64,000 bases of DNA from Stutzerimonas kunmingensis (GTDB taxonomy: Bacteria; Pseudomonadota; Gammaproteobacteria; Pseudomonadales; Pseudomonadaceae): positions 1 to 64,000 of the forward strand of contig NZ_JACXXG010000004.1 of NCBI RefSeq assembly GCF_014764705.1. Reading direction: 5' to 3'. Below the pieces are notes generated by a model. It searched no databases. It was given only the letters and a program-made list of their open reading frames with translations, and had not been told where the DNA came from. The first letter of the stretch is position 1; every line of letters starts with the position of its first letter. A program made the translations under genes and the position numbers. This document shows, piece by piece, positions 35,233 through 44,905 of the stretch.

Positions 35233-38200
35233 TTATGAAAGCCCCCCGACAATCTGTAGATCACTCTGCCCATTGCCCTGCCGGCGCACCTGGATCTGCA
35301 CTGGAATGCGCTCGTGCATTTCCGCCACATGGGAGATCACCGCCACCTTGCGGCCCTGGGCCTGCAGCGAATCCAGCGCGTCCATGGCGATCTGCAGCGA
35401 CTCGGGGTCGAGGCTGCCGAAGCCTTCGTCGATAAACAGCGACTCGATCCTGAGCTTGCTCGAGGCCATCGAGGCCAGGCCCAGCGCCAGGGCCAGCGAA
35501 ACGAGGAAGGTCTCGCCGCCGGACAGCGAATGCACCGAGCGCACCTCGTCGCCCATCTCGGTATCCATGACCAGTAGGCCCAGCGGGCTGCCGCCACGCT
35601 TGAGCCGGTAGCGCCGGGCCAGTTGGCGCAGCTGCACATTGGCATGCTGCACCAACAGGTCGAGGTTGTAGGCCTGGGCGATCTTGCGGAAGGCGCCGCC
35701 GTCGCTGGAGCCGATCAAGGCGGCGATGCGCCCCCAGCGCTGATGCTCGGCCCGTGCGGCGTCGATCTGCGCGAGCAACGCCTGGCTCTGGCTGCGGCGC
35801 TTGTCGTCGTCGATCAGCTGGGCGCGGGTTTCCGCGCAGCGCTGGTCGGCCTGCTCGCATTGCTGCAGTTGCTCGGCATGGCGCTGCTGCAGCTGCTCGG
35901 CATCCAGGGCTTCGCTCTGCTGCTGTTTGTGCAGGTTCAGGCGGTTGAGGCAGCCGTCGAGACGCTCGCGACAGCGGGTCAGGTTTTCGCTGTTCTCTCG
36001 CAAGCGCTGGCGCGCCTCGGCAATCAGCTGGTCATCCATGTGCAGCAGCTGGGCGAGGGTGGCGTCGTCCAGCTGCGGGTGGCTGGTGCGCCAGGTGGCC
36101 AGTTCCGCTTTCAGCGCGTCGCGTTCCTGTTCCAGTTCGGCTTGGCGCTGGCGACAGTTCTGCTGCTCGCTGTGCAGTCGCGTCAGGCCAACCTTGCTCT
36201 CGTTGAGCTGCCGATTGATCTCGGCCTGGGTTTGCCGCGCAGCCTGGATGGTCGCGTCCAGCTGCTGTTGCCAGGCGCTGGCGCTGGTCTGTTCGCCAAG
36301 GCTGGTACGCAGCGCCTGCTGGCAGGCCAGCAGCAGTTTCTCGCGCTCGGTCAGTCGTGCGCTGCAGCTTTCCTGTTTCTCTTGGCGATGGCGTTGTTGC
36401 AACTGCTCGTCGCTGCGGCGCTGCTCGCACTGGCGCAGCTCATCGGCCAGCTCGGTCTGCGCCTGCAGTTGCTGCAGCCGCGTGGCGATGCTGGTGTCCA
36501 GCTGCATAAAGGTCTGCGCCGGATTTTCGCGCCAACGCTGCAGTTGTTCGGTGGGCAGCAGTTCGGAGAAGGCCGCCAGCTCCTCTTCGAGCTGTTGGCT
36601 GTCGCGGGCCAGGGCATCGTGTTGGCGGGCGAGTTGCTGGGTCGCCTCGACGCAGGCCTCGCGCGCGGCCTGCCAGGCCTGCTGCAGGGTTTCGCTGCGC
36701 TGTTGCAGCGCGAGCAGTTGCTGCTGACGCTGGCTGGCGTTGGCGATCTGGTCTTTGAGTGTCGTCAGCTGCGCTTCCAGCCATAGCGAACGCTCGGCTT
36801 CCGACTGCTCAAGCAATCGCGAGTGTGCGGGCAGGGCGAGCAGGCGCGGTGCCAGGGCCTGCAGCTGCGCCTCGACTTCGCCCTGGCGTTGTTCCGTCTG
36901 GCGCAACTGCGTGCTGAGCGCGACATGGCGATCGCGCAGTTCCTGCAGACGCTGGTCCTGTTCCTGCAGCGACTGGCGAGCGCGCTCGGCCTCGCTGTCG
37001 TCGTGCCGGTCGAGACTGGCGAGCAGCGCATCGGTGCGCTGCCAGGGATGCTCGTCGCTGCCGCAGACCGGGCAGGGCTCGCCGGGGACGAGCGCCGCAC
37101 GCAGCGCTTCGACATTCTCGCTGCGTGCCAGGCGTTGGCGTTCAAGCAGGGCGAGGGTGACCTTGAGCGCCTGCTCGGCAGCATCACGGTCACTGCGAAG
37201 CTGTTTGCCCTGCGGTACCAGGCTGTCCAGCTCGGCCTGCTGGCGGATGTGAGCGTCGCTCAGTTCGCGCTGGCTGGCGGTGAGCGTGAGCTGCTGCGCC
37301 CAGAGTTCGCGCAGGGCCTCAGTTTCGCGCTCGGCCTGGCGCCATTCGTCGAGCTGTCGATGCAGCTGGGCCAGCTGTTCGGCCAGCCCTAGTTCGCTGT
37401 CGCGCTCGCGTTGCAGATTGTCCAGCGCCTCGCGCGCCTGGCTTTGCCGGGTTTCGGCAGCCTTGGCCTGCGCTTCCAGTGCCGGGAGTTCGCCCTGACC
37501 TTGCTGCAGCCGTGCCGCCAGCTGGACGGCCTGTTGCAGACGCGGACGGTAACCGCCCCAGGCTGCACAGAGCGGTTGCAGCGCTGCGCTCGTCTCGAGT
37601 TGCTGCGTCAGCGTTGCTAGCTGTTCGGCGGCGCGCTGTTGCTGCTCGCCGAGCTGCTTGAGCGTTGCCTCGCCGGTGCTCGCCGCGGCATCGGCCTGGA
37701 CGCTTTCTTCGCGGATCGAGGTTAGGTCGGCGTTCAGATGGCTGAGGCGTTCCTCTTCACGGCGCGCCTGGGCCAGCCGCGGCTCGGCGTCCTGGCGCGC
37801 CTGTTCGGCCGAACGCAGTTGCTCGCTGGCGGCGCTGCATTGGCTCTGCAAGGTGTCGAGACGTTGCTGCAGGCTTTGCGCCTCGTGCTGCAGGCGAGTG
37901 AGGCTGTCGGCGGCCTTGCCCAGCAGGGGTTCGAGTTCGTGCTGGCGCAGAAAACGATGGCGCTGCGGCGCGAGCAGTTCGAACAGGTCGAGAATACGGC
38001 GGGCTTCGGTCAGATTCTCGCGCTCGTCTTCGGCGCCCTGCAGCTGCTGGCGCGCTGCTTCGCGCTCGTTTTCCAGGCGCTGCAGTTCGCTGAGCCATTG
38101 CCGCTGGGCTTCCAGCTCCTTGAGCTGCTGTTGCAGCTTCTTCAATTCTTCGAGCTGGGCCTGATGTTCGCGCTCCAGTACTTCACGCTGCTCGGGCTCC

Positions 38201-38886
38201 AGCGGCTGCAGGCCGCCGGCCTGCTGTTCAAGGCGAGTCAGGCTCTCCTTCGCCTGCTTGGCGGCCTCGAACGCGGCCTGGCCGAGGCGACTGTAGAGGC
38301 CGGTATCGGTGAGCTTTTCCAGCAGGGTGCCACGCTCGTTGTCGTCGGCCTTGAGGAACGCGGAAAACTCGCTCTGCGCCAGCAGCACGGCGCGGGTGAA
38401 CTGGGCCAGGGTCAGCCCCAGGCGCGCTTCCAGGAGTTCCTTGAACTCGCGCTTTTTACCGCTGGCCAGGAGCGTGCCGCTGTCGAGATCGGTGAGGCTC
38501 TGGCTGCTGGCCTGTAGTTTGCCGTCGATCTTCTCTTTGGCACGCCTGACCTCCCAGCGCGCGCGGTAGCGGTGGCCGTCGACACCGACGAAATCCACCT
38601 CTGCGTAGCCGCTGCCACAACCGCGGCGCAGCAGGTTGCGCTCGTCGCCACCGCCGATCTCGGCTTCGACGTCGGGAACCTTGTTCAGCGGTGAGACGCT
38701 GTCGAGCCGGGGTGTGCTGCCAAACAGCGCCAGGCACAGGGCGTCGAGAATGGTGCTCTTGCCGGCCCCGGTAGGCCCGGTGATGGCGAACAGTCCGGCG
38801 CTGGCCAGGGGTTCGGCGGTGAAATCGATGGTCTGTTCGCCGGCCAAGGAGGCCAGGTTCTTCAGGCGGATGGCGAGGATTTTCAT
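35233..38886 (-). CDS. sbcC: Nuclease subunit SbcC
   Basis: An SMC-like ATPase of 1217 aa that works with SbcD to cut DNA hairpins and blocked ends. Walker A GPTGAGKS is at 37-44. Long heptad-repeat arms flank a zinc hook CPVCG near residue 605. The C-terminal head has LSGGETFLVSLALALGLA and Walker B IESLFIDEGFGSLD. Extremely Gln/Leu/Glu-rich arms account for many false frames on the other strand. Its ATG overlaps the sbcD stop by four bases. Confidence 0.96.
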   Translation of the reverse strand: MKILAIRLKNLASLAGEQTIDFTAEPLASAGLFAITGPTGAGKSTILDALCLALFGSTPRLDSVSPLNKVPDVEAEIGGGDERNLLRRGCGSGYAEVDFVGVDGHRYRARWEVRRAKEKIDGKLQASSQSLTDLDSGTLLASGKKREFKELLEARLGLTLAQFTRAVLLAQSEFSAFLKADDNERGTLLEKLTDTGLYSRLGQAAFEAAKQAKESLTRLEQQAGGLQPLEPEQREVLEREHQAQLEELKKLQQQLKELEAQRQWLSELQRLENEREAARQQLQGAEDERENLTEARRILDLFELLAPQRHRFLRQHELEPLLGKAADSLTRLQHEAQSLQQRLDTLQSQCSAASEQLRSAEQARQDAEPRLAQARREEERLSHLNADLTSIREESVQADAAASTGEATLKQLGEQQQRAAEQLATLTQQLETSAALQPLCAAWGGYRPRLQQAVQLAARLQQGQGELPALEAQAKAAETRQSQAREALDNLQRERDSELGLAEQLAQLHRQLDEWRQAERETEALRELWAQQLTLTASQRELSDAHIRQQAELDSLVPQGKQLRSDRDAAEQALKVTLALLERQRLARSENVEALRAALVPGEPCPVCGSDEHPWQRTDALLASLDRHDDSEAERARQSLQEQDQRLQELRDRHVALSTQLRQTEQRQGEVEAQLQALAPRLLALPAHSRLLEQSEAERSLWLEAQLTTLKDQIANASQRQQQLLALQQRSETLQQAWQAAREACVEATQQLARQHDALARDSQQLEEELAAFSELLPTEQLQRWRENPAQTFMQLDTSIATRLQQLQAQTELADELRQCEQRRSDEQLQQRHRQEKQESCSARLTEREKLLLACQQALRTSLGEQTSASAWQQQLDATIQAARQTQAEINRQLNESKVGLTRLHSEQQNCRQRQAELEQERDALKAELATWRTSHPQLDDATLAQLLHMDDQLIAEARQRLRENSENLTRCRERLDGCLNRLNLHKQQQSEALDAEQLQQRHAEQLQQCEQADQRCAETRAQLIDDDKRRSQSQALLAQIDAARAEHQRWGRIAALIGSSDGGAFRKIAQAYNLDLLVQHANVQLRQLARRYRLKRGGSPLGLLVMDTEMGDEVRSVHSLSGGETFLVSLALALGLASMASSKLRIESLFIDEGFGSLDPESLQIAMDALDSLQAQGRKVAVISHVAEMHERIPVQIQVRRQGNGQSDLQIVGGLS

Positions 38887-40118
38887 CGGTCGTCCTCCTC
38901 ATGGGCGAACTCGACTCGTTGCAGCAAAGTGGCGAAATCGTCCAGCGCCTGCTCGTCCGCCGGGTTGCCGTACTGTTCTTCCCAGGCGCGGGCGAACAGT
39001 TCCTGCGGGGTGATCTGGTCGAGGCCGAGCAGCACGTCCGATTCCGTTTCGCCGCGCTTGCCGGCGTATTCGCTGGCGATGCGCACCAGCCGGCAGGCCT
39101 TGCCGGTTATCGCGGTTTCGATGCGCTGGCGCAGGTCCGGCAGCGGCTCGTCGAGCAGCACGCGTACCTCCAGCCAGGGCAGGTTGTCGTCGAACAGACC
39201 CGTGGGCGGCAGTGCATCCAGCGCGGTGATGACGTCAGCCAGCGGCGCGCGGCCGATGCGGATCATTTCCACCGCGCGCGGCACCGGCAGACTTTCGACC
39301 TGCGCCAGCTGCTCGCCATCGAGTTCGACCAGCAGCACCTGATGCGGGTAGTTGACCTCGGCGAAGGACAGCGGCAGCGGCGAGCCGCTGTAGCGGATGC
39401 GCGCCTGCCCGGCGACCTGCTGCGGCTTGTGCAGGTGGCCTAGGGCGACGTAGGCGACCGATTCGGGAAACAGGCTGGCTGGCAGGGCCTCGGCGTTGCC
39501 GATAACGATATTGCGCTCGGACTCCTCCGAGACCGCGCCGCCGGCCATGTGTGCGTGACTCATGGCGACCAGCGCCTGGCCGGGCTGGCGTGCGGATTCG
39601 GCAGCAGCGATCAGCCGCTCGTGGACCTGACGGATGCCGGTCATGTAGTCGTCGCCCAGCGTCATTCCGGTGACTTCGGCCGGACGCAGGAAGGGCAGGG
39701 TGAGACACCAGGCGGCGGTGTTGCCAGCGGCGTCGTGTAGCGGCACCAGCAGCCGCTGGTGACCCAGCTGGCCCTCGGCGACCCAGCTGATGCGACCGAC
39801 GGCGTGTGCGTTGAGGCGCTTCATCAGCGGCGCTGGCAGTTCGATACGCCCGCCCGAGTCGTGATTGCCGGCGATCATCACGATGTCCAGCTGCGGGAGT
39901 TTTTCGTGGGCGCGGACGATGAAATCGTAGAGGCGCTCCTGGGCCTTGAGTGGCGGGTTGACCGTGTCGAACACGTCGCCGGCGATCAGTAGGGCGTCGG
40001 CGCGGTGGGTGATCAACTGGTCGAGCAGCCAGGCGAGGAATTGTGCGTGTTCGTAGTCGCGGTCCTGGCCGTGGAGGGTCTGGCCGAGGTGCCAGTCGGA
40101 GGTGTGGATCAGGCGCAT
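38883..40118 (-). CDS. sbcD: Exonuclease subunit SbcD
   Basis: A 411-aa Mre11-type phosphoesterase. The metal-binding motifs are in order: SDWHLGQ (7-13), GDVFD (near 47), GNHDS (near 83), and a later SHAHM and LGHLHKPQ. It partners the SbcC ATPase, encoded next with a four-base overlap. The upstream side opens onto the non-coding repeat region at 40119-41196. Confidence 0.96.
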   Translation of the reverse strand: MRLIHTSDWHLGQTLHGQDRDYEHAQFLAWLLDQLITHRADALLIAGDVFDTVNPPLKAQERLYDFIVRAHEKLPQLDIVMIAGNHDSGGRIELPAPLMKRLNAHAVGRISWVAEGQLGHQRLLVPLHDAAGNTAAWCLTLPFLRPAEVTGMTLGDDYMTGIRQVHERLIAAAESARQPGQALVAMSHAHMAGGAVSEESERNIVIGNAEALPASLFPESVAYVALGHLHKPQQVAGQARIRYSGSPLPLSFAEVNYPHQVLLVELDGEQLAQVESLPVPRAVEMIRIGRAPLADVITALDALPPTGLFDDNLPWLEVRVLLDEPLPDLRQRIETAITGKACRLVRIASEYAGKRGETESDVLLGLDQITPQELFARAWEEQYGNPADEQALDDFATLLQRVEFAHEEDDR

Positions 40119-40249
40119 GGGCTCAGGCTCATTGTGGGCGGGTGCAGTGGCGAACCGCTGGCGTGGGATGGGCGGTGGGTGGTTGCGTCGGATGTAAAGG
40201 CTTGTGGGCGCGGTTGGATGTGGCTGTCACTTATCGTGCTGGTATGACG

Positions 40250-40485
40250 CGCTGGTTTCGCCCTGCTGGGCGACTCACTTTTTTCAGTCGCGAAAAAAGT
40301 AAGCAAAAACGCTTGCCCCTCCATCCGGCCCCGGCTGCGCCGGGGTTCCCTCGTTCCGGTGACGTTCCAAGGGCCCGCTGCGAAGGGCCATCCCTGGCCC
40401 ATCGCAGCTCTCGCGGCATCCATGCCGCTCAACCCTTTCCACGCCACCTGCACTCGGCCTCCTGAAAGGGGCGTTTGGTGTTGCC
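40250..40485. repeat. Left copy of an inverted structured repeat
   Basis: Begins GGTTTCGCCCTGCTGGGCGA, itself a hairpin, followed by the perfect stem ACTTTTTTC/GAAAAAAGT (40277-40300) and AAGCAAAA. It then has a CCGGCCC...GGGG stem, AAGGGCCATCC, CGGCATCCATGCCGCT and CTGAAAGGGG...TGTTGCC. The same blocks recur in the same order, inverted, at 40868-41113. No coding potential is convincing. Confidence 0.75.
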
Positions 40486-40867
40486 TGAAAGGTCGTGCAA
40501 TTGGGGATGGGCAGGGGGCGCTGTAAATGGCCGAACCCACGCTCTGCTTGGTTGCGTTGTCTGTAGCTTGGGTAACGCGACGCTTACCCACCGGTTTGCA
40601 AAGTAACCCGCCGTGGTCCGGCAACACCTTGCTTGAAGCCAGCGGTGGAAAATGTTGATCAGTGTTCCACCTTATATCGGGACACGTCATGACGGTACGT
40701 CCCTGTCCCGTCATTCCTCGCTCGGCGTCCATTGCTCGCGTCCCGCTGTGCAAGGGCTGAGTTCGGCCTCCTGAGGCGGATTCCAGTCCGGGTCGCCTGA
40801 TGGATCGAAGGCTAACTACGCTTTGCTTCGCAGTTGACTTTGCTTTGTGCGTTTCCATGCGCGGCCT

Positions 40868-41113
40868 GACAGGCAGCACCAGATTCCCCTTCAGTAGGGA
40901 GAGCGGAATCGTTGCGCAAGGGGGTGAGCCGCATGGATGCGGCGAAAGGCTTAAAGGGCCATGGATGGCCCTTGTAAGCCGACCCCTGGAGCGGCGATGA
41001 AGCGAACGAACCCTGCGCGTAGCGCAGGGCCGGATGTAGGGGCGCGCTTTCTTTTGCTTACTTTTCTTTGCGCGTGCAAAGAAAAGTGAGTCGCCCAGCA
41101 GGGCGAAACCTGA
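40868..41113. repeat. Right copy of the inverted structured repeat
   Basis: Read on the minus strand it starts GGTTTCGCCCTGCTGGGCGA, followed by a perfect 12-base stem ACTTTTCTTTGC/GCAAAGAAAAGT (41060-41087). A GCGC-rich stem, AAGGGCCATCC, CGCATCCATGCGGCTC and CTGAAGGGGAATCTGGTGCTGCC follow. It lies downstream of the WYL gene, where its first stems could terminate that transcript. Confidence 0.75.
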
Positions 41114-41196
41114 GCCAAACGCCAAGGAAATCGCGCCGCTCACATACCGAGCTCCGTGCCGACGCCCTTCACGGCCAAGAGCGCCCCCAAGAGCCC

Positions 41197-42069
41197 TCAC
41201 GAGTACAACCACTCCTTCAACGCCTGCAGATTCCCCACCTGCAGCTGCTGCGCCGCCGCATTGGCCTGCACGGTATTCGGATCGATACCGAAGCGCTGCA
41301 GCACGTACTGCACCAGCGCTCCGCGCGTCTCGACCGGCAGCTGGCCCTCGACCATGCCGAAATCCACCTCGATGATCGCCTTCTGTGCCGGGCTCAATCG
41401 TGCGTCCGGCTCGATCAGCACGGTCACCGGCGTGTTCCATGCCTCGTCCTGTTCGCGGGTGTGTTCGCTGGCGTCCATCAGGTCCGGCTCGCCGCGGAAG
41501 CGGCTGAGCACGAAGTCGCGGTATTCGCGGTTCTTCTCGCAGTAGGCGCGCACATGCCAGCGCATGCCGGTGAACACCAGCGTGTGCGGCGCCATCACGC
41601 GGATTTCCACCTCGGGATTGGCCAGCGAGACATACTCGCTCTCCAGCCGCAGCCCCTCGCGACAGGCCTGCAGGATCGGCCGCAGCACCTCGGGTCGGAT
41701 ACTGCGGTCCGGCACCTGCAGCACTTCGGTATGCGCGTAGGCCAGCGCCAGGCCCTCGATATGCGGGGCGCGCACACGGTTCTGGTCGAGTAAATGCAGA
41801 TAGGCGCTGGCGCTGCCGTCGATGAACAGCGGCTGGAAGCCTTTGGTCGGCTTGTAGCCTTTCAGGTGGCGGTCATATGTCAGGTTTTTGGGCGCATGTT
41901 CGTTCAGGTAGGTGTTGATGTCCTTCGATGCCTGCTGGCGGCTGATGCCGAAACTCTGCATCAGGTGGCCCGTGGTCAGGCGGCCTTCCCACCAGGCGAT
42001 GGTCTCGATCAGCCGGTAGCGCAGCGCCAGGTCCCAGCGAATCTGACTGATCGATTGCTTGCGTTTCAT
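41197..42069 (-). CDS. WYL-domain transcriptional regulator, BrxR/CapW-like
   Basis: A 290-aa protein. The N-terminal winged helix (LRYRLIETIAWWEGRLTTGH, then FGISRQQASKDINTYL as recognition part) is followed by a WYL domain at about 115-205, with VFTGMRWHVRAYCEKN in the place of the WYL motif and FVLSRFRG as its basic strand. A C-terminal extension (WCX-like) ends the protein. This three-part layout matches BrxR/CapW repressors of phage-defence loci. No defence gene lies beside it. The divergent 120 bases contain two inverted repeats (ACAT-N4-ATGT at 42097-42108; ACATA-N9-TATGT at 42136-42154) that could be its operator. Confidence 0.8.
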   Translation of the reverse strand: MKRKQSISQIRWDLALRYRLIETIAWWEGRLTTGHLMQSFGISRQQASKDINTYLNEHAPKNLTYDRHLKGYKPTKGFQPLFIDGSASAYLHLLDQNRVRAPHIEGLALAYAHTEVLQVPDRSIRPEVLRPILQACREGLRLESEYVSLANPEVEIRVMAPHTLVFTGMRWHVRAYCEKNREYRDFVLSRFRGEPDLMDASEHTREQDEAWNTPVTVLIEPDARLSPAQKAIIEVDFGMVEGQLPVETRGALVQYVLQRFGIDPNTVQANAAAQQLQVGNLQALKEWLYS

Positions 42070-42188
42070 CGCCTCTGCACCTGTTCCAAAGATTTACATG
42101 CCTATGTCGAGCAGGTCGACGTGTCGCGCAACGCTACATATATTCGGGGTATGTTTCAACTCGATCCGGTGGATGAGGAGACCCTGAC

Positions 42189-42290
42189 ATGAGCCTGATG
42201 ATCAACGCGTTGGTGATGTCCTGCATGGCGTTCGTTGTAATGCTGTTTCTGGCCTGGCTGGCCTATGGCAGCGGCGATCGGAAGGGGTGA
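42189..42290 (+). CDS. 33-aa single-helix membrane microprotein
   Basis: ATG 42189 is preceded by GAGGAG at an ideal distance and encodes 33 residues. A short polar start, one hydrophobic helix (about residues 7-26, INALVMSCMAFVVMLFLAWL) and a polar basic end GSGDRKG. It is divergent from the WYL regulator and could be its target. No family known to me. The good ribosome site and clean membrane profile support translation. Confidence 0.6.
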   Translation: MSLMINALVMSCMAFVVMLFLAWLAYGSGDRKG

Positions 42291-42394
42291 TGAGGGTTAC
42301 AGTTCTATGAAGATCAGTGGATTCCCGATGGACGGCATGAATCTCCGAGCGATGAACAGGGTCTTTGTCTCAGGCTCATTGCTAGAGATGCTTC

Positions 42395-42610
42395 ATGAAG
42401 ACTCTTTCCCGCTACCTGGCCGAAACCTTCACCTCGCAGTACCGCACGCGCGTCGAGCCGCAAGCGGACGGTCGCCTGCTGGTGCATGTCGGCTACCCGA
42501 TCAATGGCACCCACGCCACGCGCATCATGGCCGGGCACCAGGTGCAGAACACCCTGCTGGTCGAAACCATACTCGAAGACATGCGTAACGAACTGGCTCG
42601 TCCGCAATGA
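42395..42610 (+). CDS. Hypothetical 71-aa protein
   Basis: A small soluble protein (MKTLSRYLAETFTSQYRTRVE; later GHQVQNTLLVETILEDM, partly quoted). Ribosome site is weak (AGAG). It ends four bases before the 3' end of the convergent sensor kinase. Its composition fits the neighbouring genes, and no domain is recognised. The gene is probable rather than certain. Confidence 0.55.
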   Translation: MKTLSRYLAETFTSQYRTRVEPQADGRLLVHVGYPINGTHATRIMAGHQVQNTLLVETILEDMRNELARPQ

Positions 42611-42613
42611 TGC

Positions 42614-43930
42614 TCAGCGCGTCGCCGGCAGTGCGATGCGCACCCGCAAACCGCCCAGCGGGCTTTCTTCCAGACTCCACTCGCCACGCCAGGCCGTCAG
42701 GATATCGCTGACGATTCCCAGCCCCAGGCCGTGACCTTCCGCCGACTCGTCCAGCCGTACGCCACGGTTGATGACCTGCTCGCGTTGTGCCGCCGGGATC
42801 CCCGGTCCGTCGTCGTCCACCAGCAGGACGAAGCCATCGCCGCTGCGCTCGATGCTCAGCTCGACGCGGCTACGGGCCCACTTGCAGGCGTTATCCAGCA
42901 GATTGCCCAGCAGCTCGAGCATGTCCTCGCGATCACGCGGCAGGCGGCAGCCGGCGGGCGCCTGCCAGCGCAGGTCGAGGCCGCTGCGGTGGATCATCGC
43001 CAGCGTATCGAACAGTGCCGGCAGTTCCGCGTCGCAGTCGAAATGCGCACCGGGCAGCACGTCCACCGATAGCCGCGCGCGGCCCAGTTCGCGGCTGACC
43101 CGTTGCTGGATCTGCTCCAGCTGCTCCTGCAGGCTGGCCTGCAGTTCGGGGTGGGCGGCGAGTTCTTCACGTTGCACCAGGCTGCCGAGCACTGCCAGTG
43201 GCGTCTTCAGCGCGTGACCGAGGTTGCCCAGGGCGTGTCGCGAGCGCTGCAAGGTGTCTTCGGTGTGGCTGAGCAGGTGGTTGATCTGCTCGACCAGCGG
43301 CTGCAGCTCGACGGGCGCCTGCTGGTCCAGCTGCTGGCGCTGGCCCTGCTGCAGCTGGGCGATCTGCTGCCGCGCGCGCTCCAGTGGGCGCAGTGCCAGT
43401 CCCATGGCATAGCGCTGCAACAGCAGCAGGGCGAGCAGGGCGAAACCGACCAGGCCGAGGCCGCTCAGCCGCACGCGGGCAAAACTTTCGAGGACCGGCG
43501 TGTAGTCCTGCGCCACGCTGATGATGATCGGCTGGCCGTCGCGGCGGTACTCGGCGCGATAACCCAGCAGTCGCTGTTCCTGCGGGCCGTCGAGCAGTTC
43601 GTCCGCCAGGCCCGCGCGTTCCGGCCATTCTGGCGAGGCGTCCCACAGCGAGCGGGAGCGCCAGGTGCGCTCGGGCAGTTCGATCTTGAAATAGTGGCCG
43701 GAGAACGGCCGTTGATAGCGCGGGTTGAGGCGCTGCACGTCCAGCTGATCGCCGTTCGGCCCCTTCACCAGGGCAATCAGCAGGCCCTCGGTTTCCTCGC
43801 GCAGATCGGTTTCCAGACTGCGCCTGAGGCCTGACTCGAAGAGCCACAGGCTGGTCTGCACCAGCACCAGCGCGACCAGTAGCAGGGTGGCGATCAGCGC
43901 CAGGCTGAGGCTGCGCTGGATGGACTTCAC
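42614..43930 (-). CDS. Two-component sensor histidine kinase
   Basis: A 438-aa inner-membrane kinase. Helix 1 spans about 8-30, a periplasmic sensor region about 31-153, and helix 2 about 155-172. A HAMP-like linker, then a PhoQ-like HisKA box with phospho-acceptor His239 in [11 protein letters not shown] follow. ATPase motifs are the N box [14 protein letters not shown]1 DDDGPGIP and G2 GHGLGLGIV. It partners the response regulator encoded immediately upstream (four-base overlap). The periplasmic part is rich in acidic and aromatic residues. The signal is unknown, but linkage to PepSY and CusF-like proteins suggests an envelope or metal cue. Confidence 0.92.
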   Translation of the reverse strand: MKSIQRSLSLALIATLLLVALVLVQTSLWLFESGLRRSLETDLREETEGLLIALVKGPNGDQLDVQRLNPRYQRPFSGHYFKIELPERTWRSRSLWDASPEWPERAGLADELLDGPQEQRLLGYRAEYRRDGQPIIISVAQDYTPVLESFARVRLSGLGLVGFALLALLLLQRYAMGLALRPLERARQQIAQLQQGQRQQLDQQAPVELQPLVEQINHLLSHTEDTLQRSRHALGNLGHALKTPLAVLGSLVQREELAAHPELQASLQEQLEQIQQRVSRELGRARLSVDVLPGAHFDCDAELPALFDTLAMIHRSGLDLRWQAPAGCRLPRDREDMLELLGNLLDNACKWARSRVELSIERSGDGFVLLVDDDGPGIPAAQREQVINRGVRLDESAEGHGLGLGIVSDILTAWRGEWSLEESPLGGLRVRIALPATR

Positions 43931-44592
43931 GGCTGGCCGCCGAAGCGATAGCCCTGGCCGCGGCGCGTCTCGATCAGTTCGCGGCCGAGCTTGCCGCGCA
44001 GCCGGTTGATATGCACCTCGATGACGTTGGAGTCGCGCTCGGTTTCACCGTCGTACAGGTGTTCGGTCAGCTGGGTTTTCGACAGCAGCTGCCCTGGATG
44101 CAGCATGAAATAGCGCAGCAGGCGGAATTCACCGGCGGTGAGTTCGATGTCCTGGCCGTCCTTGCGACAGCACTGGCGCGACTCGTCCAGCTCCAGGCCG
44201 CCGGCCTGCAACATGGGCTGGTTGGCCAGGCCGTGGGCACGGCGCAGCAGCGCCTGGATGCGCAGCAGCAGTTCTTCGGGATGAAAGGGCTTGGTCAGGT
44301 AGTCGTCGGCGCCGGCCTTGAGGCCGTCGATGCGCTCGGCCCAGGAGCCGCGCGCGGTAAGGATCAGCACCGGTGTGGTGAGGCCGCCGGCACGCCAGTC
44401 GCGCAGCACCTCCAGCCCCGGTTTGCCAGGCAAGCCGAGGTCGAGAATGATCAGGTCATAGGGCTCGCTGGCGCCTTGGTATCCGGCGTCGCGGCCATCG
44501 GCCAGCCAGTCGATGGCATAACCGTTGCGGCTGAGGCTGGCGACCAGTTCATCGGCCAGTGGAACATTGTCTTCGACCAGTAGCAGACGCAT
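43927..44592 (-). CDS. OmpR-family response regulator
   Basis: A 221-aa regulator. The receiver domain has phospho-acceptor Asp51 ([10 protein letters not shown]), acidic pair Glu7-Asp8 and Lys near 101 (LTKPF). The C-terminal winged helix (about 125-221) carries [19 protein letters not shown] (partly quoted) and [17 protein letters not shown] recognition. Its ATG shares a base with the stop of the upstream PepSY gene. It is in an operon PepSY-PepSY-regulator-kinase. Confidence 0.95.
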   Translation of the reverse strand: MRLLLVEDNVPLADELVASLSRNGYAIDWLADGRDAGYQGASEPYDLIILDLGLPGKPGLEVLRDWRAGGLTTPVLILTARGSWAERIDGLKAGADDYLTKPFHPEELLLRIQALLRRAHGLANQPMLQAGGLELDESRQCCRKDGQDIELTAGEFRLLRYFMLHPGQLLSKTQLTEHLYDGETERDSNVIEVHINRLRGKLGRELIETRRGQGYRFGGQP

Positions 44593-44897
44593 CAGTCTTC
44601 TTCATCCTTGAGCAGGCGCCCGTCGCGGGCATCCAGTTCGAGCTCGCGGGCAACGCCGTCGGTGGTGAGCAATTCGATCTCGTAAACGTAGATGCCATCC
44701 TCCTCTTCCAGCTCCGCTTCCAGCAGGCTGGCCCCCGGATAGCGCTCCATGGCGCGCTGGAGCAGAGCTTCCAGCGGCATGATGAGGCCCTCGCGGCGCA
44801 GCCGCAGGGCCTCATCCTGGTCCAGGTCGCGGCTCGCCGCCGGAGTGGCAGCGAGCAGCAGGGTCAGTGGAACGGTTATGAAAAGGGGGGCACGCAT
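44592..44897 (-). CDS. PepSY-domain periplasmic protein (second of operon)
   Basis: A 101-aa exported protein: signal peptide [20 protein letters not shown], then one PepSY-like domain with [21 protein letters not shown] (partly quoted) and ending [15 protein letters not shown]. PepSY modules are small periplasmic or membrane domains, often inhibitory. It starts eight bases after the first PepSY gene and overlaps the response regulator. It shares the D(x)GEVLKD-type ending with its neighbour, indicating duplication. Confidence 0.85.
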   Translation of the reverse strand: MRAPLFITVPLTLLLAATPAASRDLDQDEALRLRREGLIMPLEALLQRAMERYPGASLLEAELEEEDGIYVYEIELLTTDGVARELELDARDGRLLKDEED

Positions 44898-44905
44898 GGA
44901 TGGCC

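Larger units (their letters stand above)
40119..41196. other. 1.1-kb non-coding region between sbcD and the WYL regulator
   Basis: It contains the two inverted structured repeats (40250-40485 and 40868-41113) and about 380 bases between them. I recognise no gene in those 380 bases, and frames crossing the region, including one of 443 codons on the minus strand, have atypical composition. The sbcD promoter must lie near 40119-40250. Confidence 0.6.

Noticed and set aside
35623..36786. Plus-strand frame of 387 codons opposite sbcC
   Set aside because: Leu/Ala-rich antisense of a Gln/Leu-rich coiled coil; the minus strand carries Walker motifs and the zinc hook.
40109..41440. 443-codon minus-strand frame spanning the intergenic repeats
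   Set aside because: It crosses two structured repeats, overlaps the ends of sbcD and the WYL gene, and shows no domain or plausible start.
42265..42588. 107-codon frame overlapping the 71-aa gene
   Set aside because: It starts in the end of the microprotein, lacks a ribosome site, and its residues match no family. The 71-aa frame has a better composition.
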